DNA of 64,000 nt from Valencia hispanica (lineage: Eukaryota; Chordata; Actinopteri; Cyprinodontiformes; Valenciidae): NCBI GenBank assembly GCA_963556495.2, contig OY747707.1:4895001-4959000 (forward strand), in the 5' to 3' direction. Positions 45,935 through 58,139 of the stretch are shown here, piece after piece. A program made the position numbers and the translations under genes. Within the stretch, counting starts at the first letter, position 1. Each line of letters begins with the position of its first letter. The notes under the pieces are model-generated. The model did no database searches. It saw nothing but the letters and a program-made list of their open reading frames with translations, and was not told where the DNA came from.

Positions 45935-47765
45935 ATGAGGTGCCTTTTGTAAAGCTACAGTCAAAAGTTAACATCAATAATTTGGATTATTTAGTCTGTC
46001 ATAGGATACATAAATGGTGGTTAATTTGTCATATTTGCATTCATGGTATTTATTCATCTGTAAATGTCACAGTTTAAACCTAAATATTTACTTCAAAGCT
46101 ATATATTTAGCTAGCCTATTTAGCTTGGTAACTAAATATTTAGTGTAAAGCTAAATATTTAGCTAGCCAGTTTAGCTTGGTAACTAAATATTTAGTTTAA
46201 AGCTAAACATTTAGCTAGCCAGTTTAGCTTGGTAACTAAATATTTACTTCAAAGCTATATATTTAGCAAGCCAATTTAGCTTGGTAACTAAATATTTAGT
46301 TTAAAGCTAAACATTTAGCTAGCCAATTTAGCTTGGTAACTAAATATTTAGTGTAAAGCTAAATATTTAGCTAGCCAGTTATGTGTGGTAACTAAATATT
46401 TAGTTTAAAGCTAAACATTTAGCTACCCAGTTTAGCTTGGTAACTAAATATTTAGTGTGAAGCTAAATATTTAGCTAGCCAGTTTAGTGTGGTAACTAAA
46501 TATTTAGTGTAAAGCTAAATATTTAGCTAGCCAGTTTAGCTTGGTAACTAAATATTTAGTGTAAAGCTAAATATTTAGCTAGCCAGTTATGTGTGGTAAC
46601 TAAATATTTAGTTTAAAGCTAAACATTTAGCTACCCAGTTTAGCTTGGTAACTAAATATTTAGTTTAAAGCTAAATATTTAGCTAGCCAGTTTAGCTTGG
46701 TAACTAAATATTTAGTTTAAAGCTAAATATTTAGTGTAAAGCTAAATATTTAGCTTGGTAACTAAATATTTAGTGTAAAGCTAAATATTTAGCTTGGTAA
46801 CTAAATATTTAGTGTAAAGCTAAAAATTTAGCTAGCCAGTTTAGCTTGGTAGCTAAATATTTAGTTTAAAGCTAAACATTTAGCTAGCCAGTTTAGCTTG
46901 GTAACTAAATATTTAGTGTGAAGCTAAATATTTAGCTAGCCAGTTTAGTGTGGTAACTAAATATTTAGTGTAAAGCTAAATATTTAGCTAGCCAGTTTAG
47001 CTTGGTAACTAAATATTTAGTGTAAAGCTAAACATTTAGCTAGCCAGTTTAGCTTGGTAACTAAATATTTAGTGTAAAGCTAAATATTTAGCTAGCCAGT
47101 TTAGTGTGGTAACTAAATATTTAGCTAGCCAGTTTAGCTTGGTAACTAAATATTTAGTTTAAAGCTAAATATTTAGCTAGCCAGTTTAGCTTGGTAACTA
47201 AATATTTACTTCAAAGCTATATATTTAGCTAGCCAGTTTAGCTTGGTAACTAAATATTTACTTCAAAGCTATATATTTAGCAAGCCAATTTAGCTTGGTA
47301 ACTAAATATTTAGTGTAAAGCTAAACATTTAGCTAGCCAGTTTAGCTTGGTAGCTAAATATTTAGTTTAAAGCTAAACATTTAGCTAGCCAGTTTAGCTT
47401 GGTAACTAAATATTTAGTTTAAAGCTAAATATTTAGCTAGCCAGTTTAGCTTTTTAGCTAACTTATTTAGTTTGGACCTAAATAATAAATTTCTAAACTA
47501 AATATTTACTTCAAAGCTATATATTAAGCTGGCTTGCTAGTAAAGTATTTAGTTCAAAGCTAAAAAAAAATGTTTGCAAGCTAACTATGTAGTTTGGACC
47601 TAAATGTTTATTTCTAAACTAAATATTTCGTTTGGAACTGACATTTATAAATAAATAAATAAATAAATAAATAACATGGACGCAAATAAGACTGAAAAAT
47701 GAACCCGCATTTGTTTATTTTATGGCTAAATAACCCAAATTATTGCTATTTTATTCCCAATTTAA
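45935..47765. mobile_element. TIR/array element, largest copy
   Basis: The left end reads GAGGTGCCTTTTGTAAAGC and then AATAATTTGGATTATTTAG. The inverted right block reads GGCTAAATAACCCAAATTAT near 47723-47742. The outermost right end is not clear. The interior is almost entirely the 52-bp array. No coding frame. Confidence 0.6.
46080..47600. repeat. CTAAATATTTAG tandem array, 52-bp unit
   Basis: A regular 52-bp period: the GGTAAC marker falls at 46127, 46179 and 46231. There are about 27 units, some shortened (about 46720-46810). Each holds GGTAACTAAATATTTAG, a second CTAAATATTTAG and GCTAGCCAGTTTAGCTT. Two alternating variants (TTTAGTTTAAAG and TTTAGTGTAAAG) indicate a higher-order pattern. 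Confidence 0.9.
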
Positions 47766-48149
47766 TTTATTCTGTTGTGTGTGTTTTTTAAAAATGTATC
47801 CTGACCACTGAAACCAGACTGGATTCCTGACTTTTCGAGACCCCTCTGGTCGCTCTCTGCAGGGCTCATCTCAGCCCTTCAGCTGGATTCTCCCCTCCGC
47901 CCCTGGTAAATACGTGCAATTCAGAATCTGTTGCTCTGGTTTTATTAGTCCTTTATGGATATATTCTGCCATATTGTGTCACTAAGTCAGGCGGCAAAAT
48001 GGGTTGAAAATGGGTGCAAGTCACAATAAACTACAGATCAATGGCGATTTAAAACGTTGCAGGGAACGTCTGGATCATAGAAATCGGGGCTGGTCGCCCA
48101 GAACTTTCCCCTTTGGATCAGAACCGAACATCAGTCCTGAGCGGCTCAA

Positions 48150-48460
48150 ACTGGCACTCTATCACTAAAATCCGCCCAGAATAGGTCCTGTGTGCGGAGC
48201 GTGGGAGTGGGTGGGTCAAAGTGTCCACTCGGTTCTGTGGGCTCTCCACTCCACTCCACGGTGATGTAACAGGAAGCAGTGGGCTGGCTTCCAACGTCAA
48301 GCCGAACTGAGCTGCTGCCTGCGCGCACAGAGCCGCCGGAGGTCCGCTGTGGTCGGAGCTAGGAACCAACCGAACCGAACCGAACCCCGAGCAGAGCCGC
48401 CGCCGGATCCCCCGTGTCTGGTAAGGAAGCTGGAACGGAGCTGCTTTGTTTGTTCCCCGT
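48150..48460 (+). promoter_or_regulatory. Possible CpG-rich promoter and first non-coding exon
   Basis: The block is GC-rich with many CpGs, unlike its AT-rich surroundings. It contains a CGAAC tandem (about 48370-48385) and CCGCCGCCGG, and ends with a strong donor TGTCTG/GTAAGG (48416-48427). There is no long start-codon frame, so it would be 5' untranslated. In human, CALCRL lies downstream of TFPI on the same strand and begins with non-coding exons, so this could be the calcrl first exon (inference only). Confidence 0.35.
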
Positions 48461-48469
48461 TGTTGTTTT

Positions 48470-49245
48470 TCCCTGACAGCGGGATCTGCTGACAGGGGTC
48501 CGTTTGGACCAGAACCTCTGCTCATTAACAGGGGAAAGGTTCGGATCGGTGTGTGTGAAGAGGGGGGGGGGGGTTATTCTGCGCGCATCTGGATTTGGAG
48601 GCGTGAACGTGGAGGAGAATCCGCGGAAACCGAACCGAGAGCTTTCCTGCCTCATCATCATCTTCCCAAGAGATGTTACAGGATGTCCCTTTAAAGGCCG
48701 CTCAGGACGCTGTCTGCAGGCAGGTTGAGGGTTGAATGCCTATAAAGCCAGGCAGCAGAATCTCGACTCCCACCCAGGCGTCTTCCACGCTGTGATGCGT
48801 TCAGTTCCCAGAAAATCCTCTGCACGGTTACATAACCAGCAGCAGCTGCAGAGCTGGAGGTCTGTGGGCTGGACAGTAGAGATGAGGATGGGTGGTGATG
48901 GATATGGGCGACCTGGGCGGTTTCCCAGGGCAGCATTAGGAGGGGGAAGGTGGGGGCAAAGATGGGTTAAATAAAGTTTTAAAAAAGAATTATCTATTTA
49001 TTTTTGGGAAAGAAAGTCACCGATTGGTTTTCTGTCCCCCCCCATTTATGCAGGTTGGGGAACGAAACCGCATCTAACCAGCTCGCGGAATAACACAACA
49101 AACAAAATCACCAAGTCAGTATATAACATAAACATTTTGTAATTTGCACCGATGCATTTTCTAAATTATAACATCTGTTTATAACAGCTATTTGCGCCCT
49201 CGGTGCTGCTGCCAGCTGTGCCTGTCGCAGGGTTGCGCTGAGGAG
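48470..49245. other. No gene seen; possible intron of downstream gene
   Basis: GC content falls away from the preceding block. There is a G-run at about 48563-48573 and a C-run at 49037-49043. No coding exon recognised. Confidence 0.35.
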
Positions 49246-50401
49246 GGGATTTAAACGTAGGATGAGCTGTTTTAACGGCGCTACAGACATTTACAGATGG
49301 ATTTACAGCAATGGTGACTGCAGGACCCAGCTTTTATTTTAATAGTCCACTTTGCATACCAGCTAAATATTTAGCTCTGAGTTAAAAATGTAATTCAAAG
49401 CTATATATTTAGTGACCCAGGTTAGTTTGCTAGCTAAATATTTAGTTTGAAGCTAAACATTGCTAGCTAAATATTTAGCTTAGACCTAAATGTTTAATTT
49501 CTAAACTAAATATTTACTTCAAAGCTATATATTTAGCGAGCAGCTCGCTAAATATTTAGTTTAAAGCTAAATATTTACTTCAAAGCTATATATGTATCTA
49601 GCCAGCTTAGCTTGCTAAATATCTAGCTTGCTCGCTAAATATTTAGCTTAGACCTAAATGTTAAATTTCTAAACTAAATATTTACTTCAAAGCTATATAT
49701 TTAGCGAGCCAGTTTAGCTTGCTAGCTAAATATTTAGTTTAAAGTTAATTACTTACTTCAAAGCTATATATGTATCTAGCCAGCTTAGCTTGCTAAATAT
49801 TTAGTTTGAAGCTGAATATTTACTTCAAAGCTATATATTTAGCTAACCAGTTAAGCTTGCTAGCTAAATATTTAGTTTAAAGTTAATTATTTACTTCAAA
49901 GCTATATATGTATCTAGCCAGTTTAGCTTGCTCGCTAAATATTTAGTTTAAAGCTAAATATTTACTTCAAAGCTATATATGTATCTAGCCAGTTTAGCTT
50001 GCTCGCTAAATATTTAGTTTAAAGCTAAATATTTACTTCAAAGCTATATATGTATCTTGCCAGTTTAACTTGCTAGCTAAATATTTAGTTTAAAGCGAAA
50101 TATTTACTTCAAAGCTATATATTTAGCTAACCAGTTAAGCTTTCTAGCTAAATATTTAGTTTAAAGCTAAATATTTACTTCAAAGCTATATATGTATCTA
50201 GCCAGTTTAGCTTGCTCGCTAAATATTTAGTTTAAAGCTAAATATTTACTTCAAAGCTATATATGTATCTTGCCAGTCTAGCTTGCTAGCTAAATATTTA
50301 GTTTGATGCTAAATATTTACTTCAAATCTATGTAGCTAGCTAGTTTGGCTTGCTAGCTAAATATTTAGTTTGAAGCTAAATATTTACTACAAATCTATAT
50401 A

Positions 50402-51816
50402 AACTCAGCAAAAAAAGAAACCTCCCATTTTCAGGACTGTGTATTTCAACAACAATGTTGTAAAAATCCAAATAACTTTAAACCCTTTACAATGAAGATC
50501 TGTAAACAATGTTTTCCATGCATGTTCAATTAACCATAATCAATTAATTAACATGCACCTGTGGAATGGTCGTTAAGACCTTAACAGCTTACAGAAAGTA
50601 GGCATTTAAGGTCACAGTTCTAAAAACGCAGGACACTAAAGAGACTTGTCTACCGACTGTGAAAAACACCCAAAGAAAGATGCCCAGGGTCCCTGCTCAT
50701 CTGCGTAAATGTGCATTAGGCATGCTGCGGGGAGGCATGAGGACTGCTGATCATCCTCGCAGTGTAAGACCACGTGTAACAACACCTGCACAGGATCGGT
50801 ACATCCGAATATCACACCTGCGTGACAGGTACAGGATGGCCACAACAACTGCCCGAGTCACACCAGGAACACACAATCCCTCCATCAGTGCTCAGACTGT
50901 CCGCAATAGGCTGAGAGAGGCTGGACTGAGGGCTTGTAGGCCTGTTGTAAGGCAGGTCCTTACCAGACATCACCAGCAACAACGCCGCCTATGGGCACAA
51001 ACCCACCTTTGCTGGACCAGACAGGAGTGGCAAAAAGTGCTCTTCACTGATGAGTCACGGTTTTGTCTCACCAGGGGTGATGGACGGATTCGTGTTTATC
51101 GTGGAAGGAATGAGCGTTACACTGAGGCCTGTACCCTGGAGCGGGATCGATTTGGAGGTGGGGGGTCCGTCATGGTCTGGGGCGGTATATCACATCACCA
51201 TCGGACTGAGCTTGTTGTCATTGCAGGCAATCTCAATGCCTCGCGGTACAGGGAAGACATCCTCCTCCCTCATGTGGTACCCTTTATGCACGCTCATCCA
51301 GACATGATCCTCCAGTAGGACAATGCCACCAGCCATACTGCTCGTTCTGTGCGTGAGTTTCTGCTTGACAGCAATGTCAGTGTTCTGCCATGGCCAGCGA
51401 AGAGCCCGGATCTCAATCCCATTGAGCACGTCTGGGACCTGTTGGATCGCAGGGTGAGGGCTAGGGCCATTCCCCCCAGAAATGTCCAGGAACTTGCAAG
51501 TGCCTTGGTGGAAGAGTGGGGTAACATCTCACAGCAAGAACTGGCACATCTGGTCCAGTCATGAGGAGGAGATGCACTGCAGTACTTCAAGCAGCTGGTG
51601 GCCACACCAGATACTGACTGGTACTTTTGATTTTGAGCCTCCCTTCATTCAAGGACACATTATTCTACTTCTGTTAGTCTCATGTCTGTGAAACATTTTG
51701 AGTTTATGTCTTATGGTGTTGACTCTTTTAGTGTTCATACAAATATTTACACACATTAAGTTTACTGAAAGTAAAAACAGTTGAAAGTCAGAGGACGTTT
51801 CTTTTTTTGCTGAGTT
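50402..51816 (+). mobile_element. Nearly complete Tc1-like transposon
   Basis: 1415 bp with terminal inverted repeats: both ends begin AACTCAGCAAAAAAAGAAAC (right end inverted). It is flanked by TA on each side (50400-50401 and 51817-51818), the Tc1/mariner target. One transposase gene lies inside. The match between the ends is perfect over 20 bp, suggesting a young insertion. It landed within the 71-bp satellite array. Confidence 0.95.
50680..51564 (+). pseudogene. Tc1-like transposase, one stop codon
   Basis: Cut-and-paste DDE transposase. It starts MPRVPAHLRKCALGMLRGGM; I chose ATG 50680 because family proteins begin there. Catalytic landmarks are FTDESRFCLTRGDGRIRVYR, then GGSVMVWGGIS, DNATSHTARSVREFL and WPAKSPDLNPIEHVWDLLDR. 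A TAG at 51316-51318 replaces the codon before DNATSH; otherwise that frame stays open to TGA 51564. GGMRTADHPRSVRPRV looks like an in-frame loss of part of the N-terminal DNA-binding region compared with relatives (from memory). The C terminus probably ends early by a 1-bp loss. Confidence 0.9.
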
Positions 51817-51882
51817 TATGTAGCTAGGCAGTTCAGCTTGCTAGCTAAATATTTAGTTTGAAGCAAAATATTTACTTCAAAG

Positions 51883-53965
51883 CTATTTAACGCTTAGCTC
51901 TTCAGACTTGTCTGTTTAACTTGTTACCAGCTTGTCAGATATATTGGACTAGTGGGATTTGGTGGATGTTCTGCTTCCATACAAGTTTGGGTTTAGCTAA
52001 GTGTTGTGCCAGCGCTCCTAGCTGGAAAAGTTAGGTGAACCAGTGCAACCATTTTATCTGGTTAGCATCCTAATAAGCTGCTAGCAGTAGATCCCCTGTC
52101 TCGTTAGCATCCCTATTTCCTGTGGGCAGGACCAGGCTTTCTATGTACATAAACATATTATACATATTTGGAAAGCTAAGATTCTTGTGATTTCAACGAT
52201 GTAAGGTAATCAAGGATACGATCGTAAGTGTAGACATAAAAAAACGCTTTTGTCCAACCACCCGGAATAGCTAAAGAATGTCCAACTCACCGTTCTAAGC
52301 CTCACTTCAGTGACAGAATAGAGCAAAAAAAAATTGACTTTTTACATCAGCATGTTTACGATGTGTGTCCTCCAATAAAATAGTTAGTCCATAACAAAAC
52401 CTATATACAAAATCCAACATATTCTGCCGCTGAAAACCTTTTATCACAAAGTTTTCATCGTAACTTTATCGTGTTCATTAAAAAATAAAAATAAAGGGGT
52501 TATGATGGTAGCAATGTTTCTCATTCGGTTTGATTGGACTTGGTCTCCATCCTCTTTGGTCTTCGCTTTGACTCAATCTCAGGTTAGGTGCGCATGATTT
52601 TTGTAGATGAACAAATTGGAGTGGGGTTGGGGGGGTCCTAGTAACAGACATGGATGGAGGACTTGAGGACTTGAGACACATTTAAGGGAATTGGGACTCG
52701 AGGCACACGCAGATGACTTGCATCTTGGACTCGGACATGTGAAATTGCGATTTTTGGAATCAGCATGTAGCCGACGCTAATGTTAGCTTTTTATATAAGG
52801 TCAGATTACTGGACAAATTTATTAAACAAAGTCGTAAAACCTGTAAGCATACTTTATTAATTTGCACATGCTACTGTGTTAGCTTGGTGATAGAGCTGGA
52901 GCAATAAGTACAACTTGTTTTTTTCTTTTAACATACAAAGTAAACCATGTATTTCTGCCATTATTGTACTCCTAAAATCTACACTCTTATTTTTGACTTG
53001 CTCTCAGTTGATTATGACTTGACTTGGACTCGAACACTAAGGACTCAAGTGTTACTTGTACTTAAGATATGGTGACTTGACTACAACATCTGGGAACAGA
53101 TGTTGGGAACCAATAACTCGTTCAAAACCGTAATATTAGCTATAACCCGGTTACGCACGGCCATGTATACACCGGCAAAACCCAAATATTGCGATTGCAT
53201 ATTACCCCTGGGGTACCCCCTTCTCTGACCCGAATATTTGGTCATGTAAACGCGTATCGGCATATCCCCATAAAATGGAACATTGATTTGTGTTCTGCGC
53301 ATGTTCTATTCGCAAAGGAATCTCTGTCTTTTGAGTAGAGGAACTTCTTGAATGCGCATAGAAAAAAACCCGCGTGCAGTATACGGAAGTCAACAAGAAG
53401 TGGAGGTAAACATGGCAGCACCACACTTTTTGGAGCGAGGAGGAAACCAATTTCTTTCTTAGTGTGGTGAAAAAACCATGAATGTAATGTCTTTTGGTGA
53501 CGGCAGAAAGTACAGAGATAGTGAGATTTACAAGAAGGTGACCGAAAAGTTAGATAAGGTTGCCCCTACGTCCTGACGCTAACCGTGTGTCGCTGTTTAC
53601 ATCGGGACACGCCAATTGATTACAAATTCCATGTATACAGGAGTAACTCCCTCTGCTCACGCATGTAAACGAGTTATTCCGAATGTTTCAGAAACCCGAA
53701 TGGTGACCTTAACCCGACCATAACCCGCATATTGGCTGCATGTAAATGTAACTGATACGCCATTCGGACCTTACAGAGTGGGCAGGACAGACTTTCTAGA
53801 ACCAAAGGCGCTCCCCCAGGTGCTGCTGGGCATAGTCTCACATCTTCCTGTCGCCATTGCATACTAGTTTCACGACTTAATAAGGAAACATGTCCGGGTT
53901 GCGACATTGGAAGACTACACGTTAGTTATGTTTGAAGAGTACAAGAGGTCTATAGACGAGCTTTG
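51883..53965. other. No gene seen
   Basis: Mixed low-copy sequence. Between about 53080 and 53755 several blocks look like a decayed non-autonomous element (CATGTATACACCGG, CGCATGTAAACGAG), but I could not define its ends. Confidence 0.35.
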
Positions 53966-53973
53966 TTCTACGG

Positions 53974-54358
53974 CCTAAAGCCCAGTTTGTGCTTCTCCGT
54001 CTGCGGAGGCGTGGAGACACGCAGGGCCATTATCCGTCGACACAAGGGCTCTCCGACAGGCACGCAAGGACGGACGGAGTAGATCCCAATTTTTTAACTA
54101 TCCGTCAACGGAGAGCGCACGTCTGTGATTGGTCAGCCCAACATAATTTCACCAGAACGGTGCTCTATATTTCTACGAGCTGCACTAAAAAGCTTTCCGG
54201 CTCAATCGAAACTCGCTCTCTGTCGGGCCATTGCTCCTCGATGTGGATGTGCGTTTACAAGCTGAAGTGAATAAACCGTCGTCGACCAGAGACGTCAGAA
54301 AAGGAAGACGTCTCTGTCAATTCGTGTGCGTTTGGGTGCAAACTTGCTGACGGAGGAG
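53974..54358. mobile_element. Non-autonomous TIR element B, copy 2
   Basis: Starts CTAAAGCCCAGTTTGTGC and TTCTCCGTC; ends near GCAAACTTGCTGACGGAGGA. It shares ordered blocks with 31567-32195 (CAAGGACGGACGGAGTAGA, GTCTGTGATTGGTCAGCCCA, AAACCGTCGTCGACCAGA-type). It is shorter by internal loss. No coding frame. Confidence 0.65.
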
Positions 54359-54359
54359 C

Positions 54360-55100
54360 TCTGCACCACAACCATCAGGGTACGGTACCCGCCCAATGGG
54401 TCCCCTGATTGAACAGGGTGACGTTATCGTGTTGCACAAAAAGCTCCAACAACAATCATATGCATCATGGCCTGCGGTCGGTTGTGGATTCAGTTTCACG
54501 GATGCAAAACCTTTTTTGCGAAACCGTCGATGTTCTCCTGGTTCTGGGTTGAGGGAATGCTTTGAAGTGGCGGTGCTGCTTTTAAAGGCTTTATGACTTG
54601 TTGAGCAGAGCAAACTCTCTGAGAAACCTTTTTTTTTATGACATCTTTTTATCTTCAAGAGCTGAATATGAGTGTTTTTTTCCTTCTTGAACTCTTCAGA
54701 GACATTTGACTATAAGATTCATGTAGTTTATGTTCCAACGTGTTCAACTTCTGCTCCGGATCCTTCTTCCGCTCCATGGTTTTCTGCATCAGCCGTTTCG
54801 TCTAGGCAACTTACTCTGCTGTGTATATATGACTTATTATCGTAAGGCTCCGGCAGCTGCAAGCTGTGCTGTAACCTCACCAAATATGACTGCAGTTAAT
54901 TGGTTTCGATGGTTTATAAAATGTTCAGATTACTTGAAAATTATGTGCTAATACGGAATTTCAGGGGTGAGCTCCTTCAGATGCTTTGGAGCGATATGAG
55001 CCACAGCTTTCATGGTTTTCCATTTTTTCTTTTGGGAAGTTTTGATTGTGATTTTAATCCTCTTTTGAACCCCTTGGCAGCTTTAAACTTGTGTAACTTA
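54360..55100. other. No gene seen
   Basis: No exon or RNA gene recognised. Small frames at 54396, 54730 and 54900 have no known domain. Confidence 0.4.
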
Positions 55101-55102
55101 GT

Positions 55103-55560
55103 CGTGGGCGATATAAAAGATATAAGGTAGAAATGATTTAAATCTAGCACAAAGGTAGAGATTTTGACTATACCGGCCTACCGCGGCAGCGCATTTTGAT
55201 GATGTCATCAAGGAGGATAAATACTGATGTTCCGTGTTAGTGTTTATGCTACATATTGCAAGTTTAAAATTAGTTTTCCATTTAATGGAATAAAAAAAAT
55301 GTAATCATTTTTAAGTCAGTAATTTTTTTCTCCGTTTATTTTTGTGCGATATTATATTTATAAATAAGTATCCAGGAAAGCGGACTTTTTCGAACTTTAT
55401 GTTTCTTTTATTATATTTAGCTTTTACTTGCACTCTTTGTAAAAAAAGATTAAAATATTTTTTTTCAATGCATTTCTTATTGTTTTTGTTGTAAATGTAA
55501 ATGGCATTCTAAACTTTTTTTTGAAGTTGTTCTGCTGCAATCTGAAAAGTGAGAATCTTA
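55103..55560 (-). mobile_element. hAT-like element, reverse copy
   Basis: Starts TAGTCGTGGGCGATATAAAA. Read on the minus strand it follows the same order of blocks as 59504-60037 and as the split copy at 5683-10012, including ACTTGCAATATGTAGC (minus) and GCAGCAGAACAACTTC (minus). Its far end is replaced by a CA/CT microsatellite. It provides the uninterrupted version of the LINE insertion site. Confidence 0.6.
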
Positions 55561-55567
55561 ATAAACT

Positions 55568-55587
55568 GACACACACACATATTTCTT

Positions 55588-55619
<32 letters not shown>

Positions 55620-55620
55620 A
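55568..55620. repeat. CA and CT microsatellites
   Basis: A short ACACACAC run followed by TTTCTCTC and a CT run. Confidence 0.85.
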
Positions 55621-55721
55621 GTTTGGAAAAATCCCGTTTGATTGATTGATTGACTTGAATAGTGAACTGAAAGATTCAGCAGAATGTACCAGTATGAATG
55701 TTTGAATTGAAAGGACTTTTC

Positions 55722-55800
55722 TTGTAAAGTGCCTTGAGATGACATGCGCTGTGAATTTGCGCTATATAAATAAACTGAATTGAATTTGTTTAACCCTTCA
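55722..55800 (+). repeat. LINE 3' tail fragment
   Basis: Reads AAAGTGCCTTGAGATGACAT and then GCGCTATATAAATAAACTG with a GAATT-rich end, the usual teleost LINE 3' tail. It is the opposite strand of the fragment at 24205. Confidence 0.65.
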
Positions 55801-56840
55801 TCAGTTACACCACAGACACCCATAACACACTGGTGGCTTCTAAAGGAGCAACTGCAGGAAATGTTGAGACGTCTCCTTTCTTCGTGCCGAACATCTGAGA
55901 TTCTCAGTTTCTTTCTCCCGGCGGGGTATGGACAGTATCGATAATTTTTCAATGAGCTGACGGAAAATTAAATATCACCTGTCGAGTTCGTTCGATGAAC
56001 TGATTAGCTCTGTTTTAAAAGACGTCTGGTTTCTGCTGCAGCTTCTGTTCAGAACAGCAGATCTGAAGGTTTCTCTCTTTTGTTCTCTAAACTGAGATCG
56101 TCGGAGGCTGCGGAGAAAATATTCGCACTTCTCATCATATTCATAAGAAATGAATGACTACGTCATGAATGAATGGAGAAATGCTGTATTGAGTTGGATT
56201 AAATGTTGGTGCCTTTTAAGACGTTTTGTAACCGAGTTTGCAGCCATGGCGTCAGTAAAAGAGAGAACACCCTCTCCTCTTTTAACTGTAAAGCTTCACA
56301 TATCAGGATGTGATAAAATGATCTGGTGCCATTACTCAAATCTAACAAAAAAACCCACAACTGGTTACTCACTGCCGATTTAACAGAGATGTGGAATGAC
56401 CGTTTGTGAGGTAAATAAGTACACCCCAGCTGCTTCCAAAAACCAGCGGCCAGGTTCTGCTGATCAGATGCATTAGATCATCAGTGTGAGCCCCTCTACA
56501 ACACAATGCCAGGGCGGAAAGACATCAGCAATGACAGTAGGAATGTCCGATGTTATCGGCCGATATTGTAACATGGGAAATGATCTGTATCGGTTTTAAA
56601 TTTTATACCTTACTTTCGTACCGTGCACATATTATACGCCAAACTCTTCAGCTCCTCCTCCTCTCACTCATAAAATCAAATTAGGACAAATCTGAGGTAC
56701 AGTTTTAGAGATATTTTTTTGTTTGTGTTTGTGCTTTCTGCATTTCTGAGCCAATCTTGATCGTTTAGGTAGACGGTTGTTCGAAAATGAAGACTATATC
56801 GGCATATCGTTAAAAAGGCCGATATCGAACATCCCTAGTT
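55801..56840. other. No gene seen
   Basis: No exon recognised. Near 56547-56840 there are paired GATGTTATCGGCCGATATTG and GGCCGATATCGAACATCCCT blocks, inverted to each other, which suggest a small MITE of about 290 bp. Confidence 0.4.
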
Positions 56841-56844
56841 GCTG

Positions 56845-57323
56845 CTCATCAATCTGGGATTGGTTCAAAGGTGATCTCCAAAACTGTCTGAAGTCCATCC
56901 TCCTCCAGAGGGGAAAACAACTCAGCCAGCTGCCAACCTTTCCAGGAATGGAGGTCTGGGCAGATTCGGCCCAAGGTCAGAGCGTGAAGACTCTACAGGC
57001 CTCAGTTAGCAGGTTCAAGGTCAAAGGTCATGACTCTGAACCAGCATGGCTGCTTGGAAGGGTTGAAGGAGAAAGCCTATTCTCTCCGGAAACAAGATGG
57101 CAGCATCTGGATGAGGAGCAGGACTTCTGGAACAAAAAGCGCGCCACGTTTGGAGGTAAACCAAACCCAGGAGATCAGCACAAACACCTCGTACCTTTGG
57201 ACACGGTGGTGGAGGGATGATGATTTGGGCTCGATTTGCAGCCACACGTTGCGGTCATTGAGTGGGCCGAAGTTTTGAGGTGTCTGATGCAAGCACAAAC
57301 ATGGGTCATCAACAGAACAGCTA

Positions 57324-57345
<22 letters not shown>
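56845..57345 (+). pseudogene. DNA transposon transposase fossil
   Basis: Plus-strand segments (GRVEGESLFSPE; GPK then GGGMMIWARFAAT-like in shifted frames) and the DNA block GGTCATCAACAGAACA shared with 40336-40700 suggest a decayed Tc1-type or related transposase. It ends in a C run (57325-57345). The frame is broken. Tentative. Confidence 0.4.
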
Positions 57346-57349
<4 letters not shown>

Positions 57350-57355
<6 letters not shown>

Positions 57356-58130
57356 GCTGATTGCAATACTTTCTGGTATTTATTGCGATAATGATTACCG
57401 TGGTAATAAATACTATTTAAAAATCCATACCGCTCTTTTTTTTTTTTTTTTGGCAATAGATAGGATGACTGTGACTGCAGTCAAAGTCCCACAAACACAA
57501 ATACTCCTCTGATATCTGTCGCTACTAGTAAAAGCAACAACCCAAACGATAGTTTTTAGTTTTTTTGGGGTTCGTAAACATGATCACGATAAGTCAAAAT
57601 CCATCCAACGATAACGGCTGATGGTCGGATAGCTGCCCATCCCTTTCACCCAAACACAGGGGCGAACTTCTAGGAAAAAAAGACAAGAACGGAGGTGTTG
57701 TCTTAACAGTAAATCAGCTTGTACGTGTCAGGCTTCACAGTCGGATATTCGGCTTCCTGTCGGACAGTTTGTCTCCGCTCCAGAGTTATTTTTGTCCCGC
57801 CCCGCAGGGAATCGAGGAGTTCACAGCCGACAGAGTTATGTGATGCAGAGAAAGGAGTGAATAATGCAGCGGTGAGACGTTCGTCTACCTGCCGCTTCCT
57901 GAACTCTCTCGGGGAGGGGAAAGAATAAAAGAAAGGAAAAAGAAAAGAGGATAGCCTGCAGAAAGTGTGAGGTGAAGCTCTGAAAATGTTTTGATGGACT
58001 GACGGAGACAGAACCTGGAAGGACTTCAGTCGTTCTGTGTGGGCCTGAGTGGTGTCCACAGTGAGAAGGGAAACGTCCGATCAAAAATCCACAGGTGCAC
58101 CAACACACCAACACGGAAAACATTAATTTG
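57350..58130. other. No gene seen
   Basis: The part at 57350-57640 resembles transposon-derived sequence (GTTATCGTTGG-like blocks) but is not defined. The rest shows no exon. Confidence 0.35.
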
Positions 58131-58139
58131 GGTTATTTA

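Larger units (their letters stand above)
49251..51880. repeat. CTAAATATTTAG array, 71-bp unit, split by Tc1
   Basis: The array runs 49360-50400 and resumes at 51819-51880. The period is 71 bp in the best part (GCTCGC at 49930 and 50001). Units hold GCTAAATATTTAGTTTAAAG and CTTCAAAGCTATATATGTAT. The left flank (GTAGGATGAGCTGTTTTAAC, 49257 on) also precedes the array at 58.9 kb, so both belong to one repeated unit. The Tc1 copy at 50402-51816 interrupts it. Confidence 0.85.

Noticed and set aside
46080..47600. CRISPR-like array
   Set aside because: Units are contiguous tandem repeats without unique spacers, in a vertebrate context. It is a satellite.
48118..48694. Overlapping frames of 60-135 codons in the GC-rich block
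   Set aside because: Open by base composition only. No domain and no conserved start.
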